Numbered from the stretch's first letter, positions 11,347 through 23,228 are shown. The stretch: DNA of 64,000 bases from Ceriagrion tenellum (GCA_963169105.1 OY720639.1:53487848-53551847), one strand, 5' to 3'. The notes: generated by a model from the sequence alone, not told the origin. Numbers and translations: made by a program.

Positions 11347-11790
11347 AAGTCATTTACCAAGCTCTCGTCCAACCTAAACTGAATTATGGATTAAAGTTTT
11401 GGGGAGGCGCACATAACAATAGATTAAAGCCAGCTTTATTCTTTCAAAAAAGAATAATTAGAAACATGGCTCTGAATATTAGAATGGAAAACTCGCACCC
11501 TTTATTTGTATATTTGAGATTGTTCCCATTACAGCACTTGCATTTGTTCACGGTAATGAAATTATTTTATGAGTGGTAATATGCCAGCTGTATCTGGCAG
11601 CACACTTAAGTTTAACTTGAGAGGGGGAAACGTCCAATTAATCAGGCCAAAGAACCATTTCAAGCGATTTTTTGTTTTTATGGTTCCAAACGTTTATAAT
11701 ATGTTGCCATATACGAAAAGTTGTAAAGTATTTCCACAGTTGGACAAGTTTTGGATATTGGATGAGGAGGATATTGTTAGATGTTTCTGA
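11347..11790 (+). pseudogene. jockey/CR1-superfamily LINE, RT C-terminal fragment (frameshifted)
   Basis: Frame 1 reads KKVIYQALVQPKLNYGLKFWGG, LFFQKRIIRNMALNI, then stops after KLFYEW at about 11578. The protein continues in another frame from SGNMPAVSGST through FMVPNVYNMLP to DEEDIVRCF at 11790. It is the same family as 2060-2554: compare YGLIAWGG/YGLKFWGG, LQKRHIRI/FQKRIIRN, GPKMYNILP/VPNVYNMLP and EKIEDIFC/DEEDIVRCF. One frameshift near 11570 inactivates it. The RT catalytic core is missing. Confidence 0.75.
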
Positions 11791-12020
11791 AATATTATAC
11801 ATTATTCATTTCTTAAACTTAGAGCTACTTTGAAAAGTTAATGACACATTCATTATTGTATTATTAATACAATAACGTTATATGAAGTGTCAGATGATTA
11901 TGTTATATATTATGTACCATATCATGTTTTATGTTGGCAATGTACATGTTTTTGAAAAGGTTTGCCTCAGCACAAGTATTCCTTAGAGGCAACCTAGCTT
12001 CTATGTGGTTGAAATGTAAA
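11791..12020 (+). repeat. 3' UTR of the preceding LINE
   Basis: AT-rich sequence with GGTTTGCC and AGGCAACC blocks homologous to the 3' UTR of the 2 kb copy. The element end is not sharply defined because no long simple-repeat tail survives. Confidence 0.45.
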
Positions 12021-12320
12021 TTCAACACTTCAAGATGTTGCTGTTGAAAGCAAAAAAAAATACTTTACTTACTTAAATAAATGTAGAAACATACCACACA
12101 ATATCAAAGAAACGAATGGAAGACATTACATATGGGCCTTCAGCAGCTCGGTAACGTAGTTGAAAAAAGGACATTTTTAGGAATAATTGCTGCGATGCCC
12201 AATAATTCTTCAAGTGAAGTTTGAGCTAGAAGTTTCTTCAGTAATGATAAGGGTCAAAATATTGAAAATTATACTTAAACAAGAAACTCGATCTTCGTTA
12301 ACTTTGTGGTAATCCATCAC

Positions 12321-12439
12321 AAATTTATTAACTTAGTAACTTTTACAGACCACAGAAATAATCACACTTCACCATGACCCGAGTTTCGATGGCTAAGCAT
12401 CATCATCACCTGACGTAAAGTTACAAAGTTAATAAATTT
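12321..12439. repeat. foldback repeat with a hammerhead-like motif
   Basis: Inverted arms AAATTTATTAACTTAGTAAC (12321-12340) and its near-complement at 12420-12439 enclose, on the minus strand, GGTGATGAT, GATG, CTTAGC, CATC, GAAACTCGGGTC. That is a 4 bp stem followed by GAAAC and a GTC triplet, similar to the motifs at 4.4, 5.2 and 59.1 kb. The CTGATGA box has a mutated first position here. Confidence 0.45.
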
Positions 12440-13203
12440 CTTACTTTAACATTTAAGAAGCCTTAATAAAAGTGGCGTGAGAAAAATACTAATAATAATT
12501 TATCTGAAAAAATAATTTATAAAACATAAATACCACGCAACGTTCATTTCTAACGCGGTTTTCGAGTTATGAATTCCTTATTTTTGTAATACTGTCTACC
12601 TGCAGATTATAAACGTAATATATACCGTGGAAAACGGCTTCTATTTTTAAGTAAATATCTCGAAGAGCAGAGTGATATTATTTTGATATCGTTCAAAACC
12701 TGGGATCATTTCTTTTATAATGAAGCCAAAAGCATCGACTTTTATGAGAAGAGACATCTACGAAAATACACATACGTACACGTAAAATCATCATTGGCGC
12801 AGGTCCACGCATATTTCGGCCCATTATTTCACCGAATGTAGAGTAGTCAGCTGAAAGGTGTCAAATTTTTAAATCAATCTTAAGCACGTTTTTTGCAATA
12901 GAACGAGCATTGATGCGTACCTGACCAATATTTCCTTTCCGCATGACACTCCAATTCACAATTTTTATTCAGCTTTTGATATCTTTCATTTGCCTTCTGC
13001 GTCGGACATTAAACGTAAATTTCTTTCCCGGCCAGCTAGCATAAATACATACACATACTTCGGCCTCTTAGTCATTATGAGCCAACTCAACAAGTATACT
13101 TTAAGTGTGCTGAGAATAGGGCATTGCTATTCGTTTCGGTACTTCAAAAGGGTAATTTCGTAGAATTAATGATAATGGCAGTAACTTGGTGGAATACCTC
13201 CAT
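12440..13203. other. unassigned stretch
   Basis: Nothing recognised. Confidence 0.4.
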
Positions 13204-13334
13204 AATGAAATAATGAATTACTTAGTTTTCCACAGAAGACCTTAACATTACAAAAGATCAAAGATCAGATCACAAAGATCACAAAAGATCAAAGTAAGTC
13301 TTTCGTGGAAAACTAAGAAATTCATCATTTCATT
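13204..13334. repeat. foldback element with a GATC-rich loop
   Basis: The left arm (13204-13242) and right arm (13292-13334) are inverted copies sharing TTAGTTTTCCAC, with four differences over about 36 positions. The loop holds repeated AAAGATC/CAGATC/AAAGATC words. It is non-coding and MITE-like, with no clear target duplication. Confidence 0.5.
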
Positions 13335-13408
13335 TGGTAATTTCATAGTCAAACTTATCACTTCATCAAGTTTGACTTGGGAAATGCACAATCGAACGAA
13401 GAATACGT

Positions 13409-13602
13409 ATGGCAGCGATGGTCTCTATAATAATCAATGCCACTCGATCAAACATGATGGCATTCAAACCTTCTCCGAACATAATAGTCGCCTTTGTGTT
13501 GCTTGCGGTACAAAAAATTGCAGAAGTCTCCGGACATCCAGGACACAGATGCCGCGCACGCTCAAAACGATACAAAAACATGGCAGAGATGCTAACAGCT
13601 AA
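13409..13602 (+). CDS. possible first exon with signal-peptide-like N-terminus
   Basis: A frame opening at 13409, with internal Met codons at NMMAFKPS, has a hydrophobic run IIVAFVLLAVQ followed by KIAEVSGHPGHRC, like a secretory signal and cleavage region. A basic stretch with RCRARSKRYK follows. It runs into a consensus-like splice donor GTAAGC at 13603-13608. No second exon, promoter or homologue is recognised, and the opposite strand is also open. It may be chance. Confidence 0.15.
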
Positions 13603-13989
13603 GTAAGCTCAACTCCTTCCCAGTGGTACGTCTACCTTAAGCTATAAGGACTTCGTTATGCTCTCCGTGTTAAGGAGGATACAGAACACCTGATCAGCTA
13701 TCTGTGGCCCATATCGACCGGCAAAAAAGATGCGGTGGTACGCATGGATACGATGCGACTTGGTAATACGACGCAAATATGCACTCCAAAAAACGTCAGC
13801 AGCTTCCCCACCATAAAACCATACGTTATGTCAATGTCCTTTCTACACATTTTAAACACAATAATTGTATCGGAAGGCCGCAGCTTGGTACGAGTGTGAC
13901 AGTTCACATTCCACCACGGAGGGAGGAGAGGCAAAACAGCTGCCTATTCAGCATAATATCACTTGGGCTCAAGAGCATGTGTCAGCACA

Positions 13990-14388
13990 TTAGTACAGAA
14001 AAAATATTATAATATTGGTCGACTTTATTTTGCTTAAACCAATTCTGCGGTTCAATACGGTAAACATGTGGTAATACAATGCGGTAAATCCCGCTTTAAC
14101 GCAAGCATAGGCTGAAATTGCAACTGGCTTTGGCGTTTCCAAGCCCTGCTGAATTTTTAGGCCCTGAAAAAGAAGAAGAGAAGCTGTTGTCAAGTAAAGA
14201 GAACACGGAGTGTAATTTTTAACCCAAATTAGTGACCTTACCAAAGACAACAATAATTTTCCGATTAGCTCAGAAATTTTTATTGCGTTTTTGTGCATAC
14301 AATTTGCTGGAATCAGCGAGATGGTTATGTAACAAATAAGATTAACATATAAAAAAACCATGGTTGCGCTCAAACTCGAACAATGTTG
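13990..14388 (-). CDS. 3' end of a possible chemoreceptor-like membrane protein (two exons)
   Basis: The last exon (14163-13990) reads GLKIQQGLETPKPVAISAY, then FTALYYHMFTVLNRR, to a TAA. It is preceded by a strong acceptor, a pyrimidine-rich tract ending TTTTTCAG. The previous exon (from about 14388 to 14242) contains MVFLYVNLICYITISLIPAN and KISELIGKLLLSL and ends TTG|GTAAGG, a good donor. Both junctions are phase 0 and the intron is 78 bp (14164-14241). Insect odorant and gustatory receptors end with a membrane helix, a KLL-rich loop and a short phase-0 last exon carrying the final helix; the fit here is suggestive only. The gustatory TYxxxxxQF signature is absent, and no upstream exon was found. 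The frame is also open through the intron, so a chance ORF is possible. A SINE lies just upstream, presumably intronic. Confidence 0.35.
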   Translation of the reverse strand, partial: QHCSSLSATMVFLYVNLICYITISLIPANCMHKNAIKISELIGKLLLSLVRSLIWVKNYTPCSLYLTTASLLLFQGLKIQQGLETPKPVAISAYACVKAGFTALYYHMFTVLNRRIGLSKIKSTNIIIFFLY

Positions 14389-14459
14389 CTACATTTGTTT
14401 CATCATAAATAGGTTAAATTAATGTTGGGAGATCATAAACCGCTGATATCATTTCCGCC

Positions 14460-14735
14460 TATAAGGATTGGTGGATGGGTTTGCTAGTAGAGAGATACAG
14501 TGGGAATGGAATGTTGAGGGAAACCCGGCGTCCACGTTATCGCTCTCTTAGCATAAGACGCCTGGTAGTCCACTGTCCAAGACTATGGTCCATGAAGTGC
14601 TATACGCAAGACACACTGGTAGGATTCTGGGTTCCAATGAAAAATTCTCCACCACCGTCGGAATTCGAACCCGGGGCCCTATGGGTGGCCAAATACTCGA
14701 GACACCGCACCAACTTGATCCCCATCATTCAACGA
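14460..14735 (-). repeat. tRNA-derived SINE
   Basis: On the minus strand: GTTGGTGCGGTGTCTCGAG (box A-like, 14698-14716), then GGGTTCGAATTCC (box B, 14659-14671), then CGGTGGTGGAGAATTTTTC and a body running past 14500. The head-to-body architecture resembles the SINEs at 23.2 and 56.6 kb. The tail is not sharply defined. Confidence 0.6.
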
Positions 14736-14759
14736 AAGATGGTGTCTCAGTTTCACCGG

Positions 14760-15796
14760 AAGCAACACGGAAGGTTTATTTGACATTTTTTTCTAAACAT
14801 TGGGGCCAAAAATAGGGTGCCCCTTTATGAGCCTCTGCTTCTCACGAGACGGGAAAGTATCACGGCACTACGCGGAAAGTTCATATCATGGGAATGTGAG
14901 ACGGTTCATCGTTCCCGGAAGCTGTGCCTCGCAACTTGAAACGGGAGAAGAAGATTCTGTGATTCATTCGCCGCCGCGCTGTACAAACTTTTCCTCCGGA
15001 AGGTGTCCTTCTCTGCCGACGGCGCGCGAATTTTGCGCACTCTTCTCATTTCCTCGGTTCACTCCTTATCCTCATCGACCTTTGTCGTCCATTTTTTGCT
15101 TGCTATTCGCGTGGCTTAAGGCAGGTAGCGGGAGAAATTTTTCTATATGTATAGATTGGCATTAAACTTAGCGAATGTTTTCATACGATTCATGCTTTGA
15201 TTGATACAAACGAACAAAATTGCACCACTCCGATTTGGTTTGTCGGTAACTTTAAGCTATTTTTCACACGTAGCCTCTTGGCATATATGTCATCATTAAT
15301 TGATTACATATTTACATAAACTCGATTTTAAACGCGATTATTCGTATTATCATAACTGTTGCCAGCAAATATCAAGATGGTAATTAGACGGACTTAGTTA
15401 CATCAGCAGCTCATTTAAGAGTGAACAACTGGTTTCGGCAATTACGTCGTCACCGGGTACATTGACTTTTAACAATTTTAGGCAGATACATTTGAGTCCG
15501 AGGGGAAACGATGAGGGTAAAAGTGCAGGGGATGAGATTCCCTTTCTTGCATCTTATCCCCTACCTTCGTTCAACTTATTAAGATACTGACCTTCCACCA
15601 CGTCAATACTTCAACATTTGAAAGCAACACTAAGTCACGCAGAGTCAACTACTCTAAAAAAATACTAAATTACAAGTATCTACCGCGCCGAAATATCTAG
15701 TCATAACACGCTTCAAGTAAGGAAAACATTTTAAAACAAAATATTGTATTATTTCCACTATTGCCGGAGAGTTAAAACCCATAAACAGATATACTT
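14760..15796. other. unassigned stretch with a local GC-rich patch
   Basis: 14930-15060 is CpG-rich (GCCGCCGCGC, GACGGCGCGCG) but carries no identifiable gene. At 15425-15450 the minus strand has GTGACGACG...GAAACC, a weak variant of the hammerhead-like motif. The rest is AT-rich. Confidence 0.35.
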
Positions 15797-16180
15797 AAAA
15801 TGGAATGTGGTCAAAAATGTTTTTCGACTCAAAAATTAATAAAATATACTATCAATGACCCACGATTACCACTGGGTGTTTAATGATATAAAATAGTTCG
15901 AAATAATTAGATGAAATAAGGTCATATTTTCTCCTAAACGCGAAAACATACATTTCATATTCTTACAGTGGTTCCTAGGAAATATCAAAGTGTCATGCCG
16001 AATAAAAAACCCTAATATGCGTGCAAATGAAGTTAAATTTTGAATTCCACGCCGAAAACACAAGTCATAACAATGATTTAATTGACACAAACATTTAAAT
16101 ATATAATTGTTGTATAATTTATAATGGTAAAAGTATGGTAATTTACTACGTTAAATTGAAGTGAAGTAAGGTCCAATAGC
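15797..16180 (+). repeat. dispersed repeat R2 fragments
   Basis: 15800-15870 (AATGTGGTCAAAAAT ... CACGATTACC) matches 63083-63150. 16040-16175 (CGCCGAAAACACAAGTCATAAC ... AAGTGAAGTAAGGTCC) matches 62965-63090. The two parts occur in the opposite order from the 63 kb copy, so this is probably the end of one unit followed by the start of another. It is non-coding. Confidence 0.5.
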
Positions 16181-16288
16181 AATAAAAACCTCACGACTAA
16201 CGCTCCAAACACCTTAACAAGAGTATTCATATCGCGGAAGTAAAAACAAAATAAGCAAGTTTACTGAATGTGAAAGCAGAGATCTCAT

Positions 16289-16364
16289 TTTCTAAACTAA
16301 ATGTGCGTCATCTATCTAGAGCTCTGTCACCCTAACATATCACAGAATAATAAAAAGTTAAAAG
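16289..16364. repeat. local 76 bp duplication, copy 1
   Basis: Matches 16759-16834 at 73 of 76 positions, in direct orientation, 470 bp apart. It begins TTCTAAACTAAATGTGCG and ends AAAAAGTTAAAAG. The high identity relative to surrounding decay suggests a recent duplication or an active short element. Confidence 0.75.
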
Positions 16365-16758
16365 CAAGGTTCGAAAGAGGGTATATTCATTTTTATAATT
16401 TTCATAAACCTGTTAATTTAACATTTCTCCGGTAGAATCGACAAAAATACCATGATTAATAGCCTTCTGAATGAGAGAATCTTGATTTTAGTAATTTTTG
16501 TACTGCATAAGAAACATTTCCAACTTTGACAAACTTATCTTTAGTCTTTCCGCATTACTAATGAAACACTGGTAACTTTAACAGGAGCCAAAATTAAGCC
16601 AGTTAACAGCGATCATCGATCATTCGTACAATACCTGAGGATTCATTTCATAGAAAGCATGAATTGCTCGGCACGTTATGTGGAAGGGAAAACTGAGATT
16701 TCATTTGTTTTACTAACTATACATTTTCAAAGAACTGCGAACCTGGTCTCGCAGCAAC

Positions 16759-16834
16759 TTTCTAAACTAAATGTGCGTCATCTATCTACAGTTCTGTCAC
16801 CCTAAGATATCACAGAATAATAAAAAGTTAAAAG
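16759..16834. repeat. local 76 bp duplication, copy 2
   Basis: Direct repeat partner of 16289-16364; three substitutions distinguish them. No coding potential. Confidence 0.75.
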
Positions 16835-19800
16835 TGAGGAGTGCCTAAGCGTGCTTTATCACTCTGAATCTCATAGGGGTTTTAAGGAGCGAGTTGTCCT
16901 CAAAGGCGCAGTTCATGTACCGCTTGAAGTATCCCGATGTGCATTTGCCTGGAGCTCGCCCACCCTTATAATACCCCCATAAGACACATCATGGTCGATT
17001 AAACATTTCCATGAGGTATCGTACTCAATTAAACATTTCAGGCTCCAATAGACCACATCGCCGCGGACTACTACCGACCATGGTAAAGACGACGGTGTGA
17101 GCCAGTCACCATCTTTTTTTGGTATCTTCGAAAGCGAGTGGCACGACACGGGAGCCTCATATATTGCCTCACAGGTGGCAACGTGAGGAGCGAGAAGATT
17201 GGGAAATCTGTGAGATAAGCGGCTGCAGAACCAGCTGGATTAAAATGAGAAGAGGAGGAGGCTTCCGCGTTCCAACTTAGCCTAAACTACGGAAACGAAA
17301 TAAGGAGGTTACCCCACGAGATTAAATAAAAAATTCGAGAATAATTAAAAAAAGCACGGTAAACCATACGCCACGGCAAATGGGAGCATTGAAGCCATTT
17401 AAATGCGTATTTTTCCACATTGAATCGACCAGTTATCACGCTGAAAACATAAGTATTAGCAGCGTCGTCGTCACAGTAATAAAATGATTTTCCTAGAAAA
17501 ATTAAAATTATTTCCAAAAAGCACTGAGTTCTTTATTAAATTTATGGGAAAACTTCGCGCGAAAGCCATGCCAAGTGAATCATTTTTCGCAAAAAGACAC
17601 CCTTAGCTTCCGCGCGTCAAGACGCTACTTACGCCCTCTTTCATATTACCTATCCCATATTCTAATGCGCATAAAAAATATACGGGTGTGGGACTAAACT
17701 GGCTACATTTCCATCATCAGGAAATATTTATATCATTATTCATGTTAGTGGCCGTCGAGGTACTTCCTTTTTCATTCGTAGCCCTGTCGCCGATTCTCTC
17801 GGCTTATCGGTGAGTGGGACCGCCATCTCAAGTTACAACTTAAGCGTCATTATTTATTTTCGATTTAGCGAATATTATTTTAATTCAGATTTTTACATTT
17901 ACCTAGACAGATATAGACGAGATATTTCCTTTGGTAACCTAAGTCAGTGCGCAAGTATACATGTATACATCATTAAACATACATTGGAGTTGCGAGAGAT
18001 AATGCGCGAAGATATACTCGCCCACGCCCAAAATACCTGCCCGTTGTCGAGGGCACTAAAACAGCGCTTCGCGCATCCGCGTCGCTGAATTTAGCTCGCG
18101 TAATAGTGTATGTACTCAATTAAACGATACCACATTTATTCCAATTGTGGTCCTATTCACGGATTCATAATATCGTAATAGATCACCCTGTAAACATCAC
18201 ATCGATGTTTAAGTCCTAGTTCCCAATGTAAGACTGATTTTCATGACGTATCCACGTCAAAATGGGAAGGGAGATCTTGAATTCCTTCAATACAGCCACC
18301 TGCTCCACGCCGATCTACCGTCAGTTGCAGGAGAAGGTTTGTTTGCATCATTGGAAAAAAAGGAAGAATATATTACCAGAAATAGGTTGTGATTGCAATG
18401 TTACGGAAAAACACAGCGGGCGGATAAATAATAACCGTCCGAGTGTTTACGACACATTGTACGAACATACCACCTAATTCCCTAAAAAAAAAGAAAATAT
18501 AGCGTTCTCTTATAGTTTTATTTACCATTCCATTTTCAATCAATTCGCCTTTTTTTATCAAGAGCCCACTTAGAGAATTATCCCTCACTGTACCTCGCTT
18601 CTTCTCTGACATGGAATTCACTTGGCACATATTATGGACCAGACGATGTGTACTCAATCCTTGTTTACGAGAAACAATCACCTCACATTCTTCAACTAGC
18701 TCACGATTCCGCGCAAGGCTTCATATAATTATGTACTTATTTTCCATCATTTCTCTGAGCGTGGCATATGTAATAAACTATTGTATCGCTAGCAGCAGAC
18801 AAGAAGAGCTGTGACGCATGAAGGCTGACGATTTATGATTAGTATTCTACCACTCATCTCCATTGTTGGCGTTATCTCGGAAAACCATCAATAAGCCACA
18901 GGGATAACGAGGAAAGAGGGGTAAGGGATAATAGCAGAAGATAATACTGCTGTTTCGCGCATTACGAAAATAAATACTCCTCTTCGAATATTGTACCTTT
19001 CCACTGCCTTTGAGCTCATGTCAATAAATTCTAATTTGTGGAAAAATAGAGAATTTTCTCCGTGTTCACACATAGAAGATCGTTCATTACATGTGCTTTA
19101 ACACATTCCTTAAGGTTCAAGATATTTTAAGCGATATATCAATACTAATCAAATTCCACCATTGGTGGTTCAGGCATAAAAATACAGTCTGTGCTAAGTT
19201 AACTTCACCACATTACTTCTAACCGCAAAGAACTCCATAAATTTTAAAGTAGATTTAGAATATGGACTTCATCATGACTAGATAAAAATGGTTCTCAAAA
19301 TACTTAATTGGTTTTTAACGACATACTCCGGATAAAACCAAACGACCATTGAAATCCAAGTAGTATACGGTCTACGACAGAAATGACGATACCCTATGCG
19401 GCCCACAGGAAATTTCACGCTATTAATAGCACTGCTTAAAGCAAAATGCCTCCGTATTATTATATTATATTCAGGAAAAAACAATAATACGATTGATACA
19501 GCCTACACTGAATGTCATATTTGCGACTTAATGCAAGAGAATGATTTGAACCTAAGAAACGACTGTCGCATTCCAAAGAAAAAGGAAACGCATACAGGAT
19601 AATTACGAAATCAAACTGCGTCACGCACGTGAGGGAGCAATCCTGAATTTTATGTAAAGCGAGATCGAAGTAATGAATGCGTTGTTATGATTCCCCGTTC
19701 GCTTTACTAGCTTTTTACCATGGTGAGCCCATACCAGGATAAGAGTCAGTAATGTGAACGCCCAGTTGGCAACAAACATGGTAACTTATTACACCCGTTG

Positions 19801-20791
19801 AAACTAACAACAGTATTCTATCCACAACAGTTGTATTCCACCATCCGAAAGCACATTAGTAATTATGGATACGTGACAAATCGTCATCATCGGCACGCGA
19901 CCGAATTGTTATTCAATTTAACAAGATATCAAATAATGAGATTACAAAACATTTTTTTATCAAATATCTGATTAAAATACAGTGTCAGCAAAAAATATTC
20001 ACCCATTAAAATAATATCCTTCTTTCATCAAATTATTACATTCTATAGGTGACTATAGACAACCTTAAGATACGTATACGACAGGAATACCGAAGTATAT
20101 TGCTTGGGGATATAGAAATCACTCACCATCCTCCCGAGTTGACCTCGCCCTAGCAAAATGTCATGTACTATAACTTATTTCCTATTACTTCACCGCACGT
20201 GGAATCCGTAATAAGCAATTTTAACGCATGAAGCAGGACGCAGTAGTGGTGACGACAAGAAGACCGAGTCATGATCGGAATTTCAATTGATTTGTCTTTG
20301 TTTGTGTTATCGCGGACATTCATCGATAAACCACTGAAATTTCTACAAAAAGGAAGAGAGGGATAGAGAGTACGAGATAAAACTACGCACCTTCTCCCAA
20401 CGCATGAAACATTCGTCACGCCAGCCGAAGATATCCGAGGCGATAAAACAGAAAATAAATAAACTTCGGGTTTTAATATTCCCCCGTCGTATTTTCTCAT
20501 AAAATCGCACCGGGGTGAGTGAGACGTCTGATGAATACAAAATTGGCAAGTGGACTTGCGGAAGTTTTTTAATTGCGGACTTAGGAATTTTACCCGGCGC
20601 GGTTTCCATGGTTACCACCTCAGTCAAGGCCGCGATGTTCTCTCTTCGATTCGTTTTTAAGATTTCCCGGCACGCTCGTCATCGTGTTCTCCAGACAACA
20701 GAGACGCATAGCGGATACATGGAGAGATTTTAACGTTCGGGGAAATGCGATACAGAATTAGGAACGCGGCGAGAGTTAATAAACAACCTTA
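16835..20791. other. unassigned stretch
   Basis: No gene recognised in about 4 kb. 16985-17045 has a short internal repeat (ATTAAACATTTC twice). 18865-18930 and 20295-20370 share weak similarity (GTTATC...CGG, ATCAATAAGCCAC/ATCGATAAACCAC), suggesting an old dispersed repeat in direct orientation. Open frames are under 115 codons. Confidence 0.35.
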
Positions 20792-20828
20792 GTCACGTGA
20801 CCAAGATATACACTCGTATTTATAAAAG
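20792..20828 (+). promoter_or_regulatory. E-box palindrome plus TATA box
   Basis: GTCACGTGAC (20792-20801), a perfect E-box palindrome, lies 19 bp upstream of TATAAAAG (20821-20828). The pairing resembles a core promoter reading rightward, with a start expected near 20850. No downstream coding exon is recognised, so this is a motif-level call only. Confidence 0.2.
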
Positions 20829-21188
20829 GGGAATAATTGGTATTCATGTCGTATGCGGAATAAAACGTAAATTAAGATGTCTTAAGAGGTCTGCAGGAAA
20901 TCCAGTATTACCCAAGGTTTTATTACAAGAAAAAACTGCTGCACAAAATTTATTCCGTTTTTAAAAATCAATCTTCAATTTTCTGACGAATGAGGAGGGT
21001 ATTACTTAAAGCTTCAATATTTTCTCTACCGCAATTCATATTCGCAAACGTCGAATGAAAACGGATGGTACACAACTACCACGTAACCGATGAAAAAAAT
21101 TCGAAAGATCGTAAACTTTTTCGTTGGATACTGAAAAATCCGCAAGTTAACCAACTAAGAGTCACTGATTCTCTAGCGAGAGGGAAAC

Positions 21189-21900
21189 TTAAGCCGTGTC
21201 CCAATTCGTTAGGCATTAGGGAGGATGCGGTTAGCTACCTAAATATTTAGATGCCTTTCGCTAAGAGAGCTTGATTTGGGACATCCTTCGCTAGTGTTAC
21301 CGTCTACCGAGCTGGAAAAGAATGAAAAACATATGAGTAATTAATAAAGGACTGAATGAAACAAATGAAACCTGAAATTAAGACATTTTTGACGCCTGTG
21401 GCTACCTTCGTATGCGCTGTGAGATTTAGAAAGTGAAATTACATTTTTTCATCCATTTCGTTGTTGTCTGGAGATTCGTTAGTTTTTAGTTTTCGGAGTA
21501 TTTAAGTTTGTGTAGGTGTTCTGGGATTTAAATTCGTATTATTTAAGTGTACTAAGTAAAATTTTTCTTTTGTAGTCGGGTGTTGGTTTGCGAAATTCTA
21601 GAGAATTCTTTCACTTACAGACAAAATACTTGCCCGCCATGCTCGCCTCTTTTCAACTACTTCCTTGGGTACGAGCACACGAGTTTCCTTGTACGACGCA
21701 TGCTGCGCTTTGCATGATGGGAAATTCAATATGGAGGCGGATTTAGGATAAACTCCATCTACCCTAAATTACACCCCCGAGAAAGGCACCTAAATCCGCT
21801 CGCCCATGATGCCTAACGAATTGGGACACACTTCAAGATGGCGTCCTCCCTAAATCTGCCGAATTAGCTGCCTAAATGGCGAATTGGGACACAGCTTTAA
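21189..21900. mobile_element. MITE-like element with TTAA at both ends
   Basis: Terminal inverted repeats GCCGTGTCCCAATTCG (left, from 21193) and CGAATTGGGACACAGC (right, ending 21895) are near-perfect complements. TTAA lies directly at or within one base of each end (21189-21192 and 21897-21900). TTAA targets are used by piggyBac and some Kolobok elements. Further partial terminus copies occur inside (about 21269 and 21807), as in composite MITEs. About 712 bp, no transposase. Confidence 0.6.
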
Positions 21901-22514
21901 CCACCTTATGATTTGGCCTCAAGCTTTAAATTGCTTCTCTAATTAATTTTCAAAAGGCGGAATACCTATGCTGAGATCTAAGATTAATATCAAAGTTAGT
22001 TGCTTCATTTGAACTATCTACAGTACAGGGTAATCTCTGATGTCTTCAGGGCTGTATGCAACTTACGTCAGGTAAAATTATCAGGATGACAAAAATCACT
22101 GAATTTGAGAGAAAAACAGTTTAGTGGACGAGGTGGCAATCTAGTTCGTTTTCTTAGAACAAGGGAAGACCTTAACCCAGTAATTACGAAAGGAACTACA
22201 TTAATACTAAGTTTCTATGAAAAATCGCCCTTCAAAAAGAGGAAGGGAAAGAAAGAATTAATTCTGTTAAGTAGTCACGACAAAGGCTTGCCTACCACTT
22301 AAGGAGGACTACGAGAGGGGTCACACAGTGGGAATTTCCCATATTATCCCAATTCTCCGAAAGAGATGAACTGATATAGGTGCCGAATAAGATCCCCACA
22401 CTGTAATTCCCTTCTTTAAAATTATATCAGCTACCCCTTTCCCCAATCTACCATCCTACATTTTACACAGACGCTGTAAATGAATTGGAACGAGAAAAAA
22501 TCCACCCGAATCCG
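21901..22514. other. unassigned stretch
   Basis: No gene or repeat recognised. Confidence 0.4.
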
Positions 22515-22584
22515 TATACTGGGATACCAGCCACGATCCTTCGGTTTCCGGGCCAAGGCGCAAACCACCACGCTATTGCATCCA
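22515..22584 (-). repeat. tRNA-derived SINE head
   Basis: On the minus strand: GCGTGGTGGTTTGCGCCTTG (box A region), CCGGAAACCGAAGGATCGTG, GCTGGTATCCC. This is a tRNA-like promoter with degraded box B (GGCTGGTATCCC). Body and tail are not delimited. Confidence 0.5.
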
Positions 22585-22637
22585 GACTTCCCAAATCTCG
22601 AGGCAATTTCACTCTGATGTTCCACGCTTACGGTACA

Positions 22638-23065
22638 GGGGCCATTCAAGTATTACGTAAGACGTTTTTGGGATGGGAGGGGGTTGGGATCATCTTACGT
22701 AGTCTTATGTACGGGGAGGGGGGCAAGGGGTGTGGAACCAATTTACGTAAGCTTTTTGTCCGTCTTGAAATATTTTATCGTTTCCGAAAGAAATTTTGCA
22801 GCGACATGGAGCATCCGCTCGTTAATGACGCATTTTCCGTAATCTCACCGCTACACTAATGCTATTCTGTCGCCTGACTGGCTAGATACATTGCCACCTT
22901 GCTCAACGAAAGCGAGAATTTAACGAAGAGTAAACTCAAATACATAACGCCTTACGTAAGACTGAGAGGGATAGAGGGGTTGGGAAAATTTTACATTTAT
23001 TAAATGGGGGAGGGGGTGGGGTCCAAAATTGCATAAAACGTATTACTTAATACTTGAACGGCCCC
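22638..23065. mobile_element. MITE with 31 bp terminal inverted repeats
   Basis: The left terminus begins GGGGCCATTCAAGTATTACG and the right terminus is its inverted copy ending CTTGAACGGCCCC; 28 of 31 positions pair. The 428 bp element contains four near-copies of the palindrome TTACGTAA (about 22652, 22692, 22744, 22951), each followed by a G-rich run. No transposase is encoded. I see no convincing target duplication, so the superfamily is undecided. Confidence 0.7.
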
Positions 23066-23228
23066 ATAGCGAGTATGTATAGGAATGAGGGCTTCGAAGA
23101 AAAGCCAATTCCTGTGAGATTGAATCCAATGCCACCCCTACTTATTAATACCAGGATAGGCACATATGGAACATGTTACTTATGCCGAAAATTACGGGTA
23201 TGGAATACTAAGACATTGCCACGAAAAA

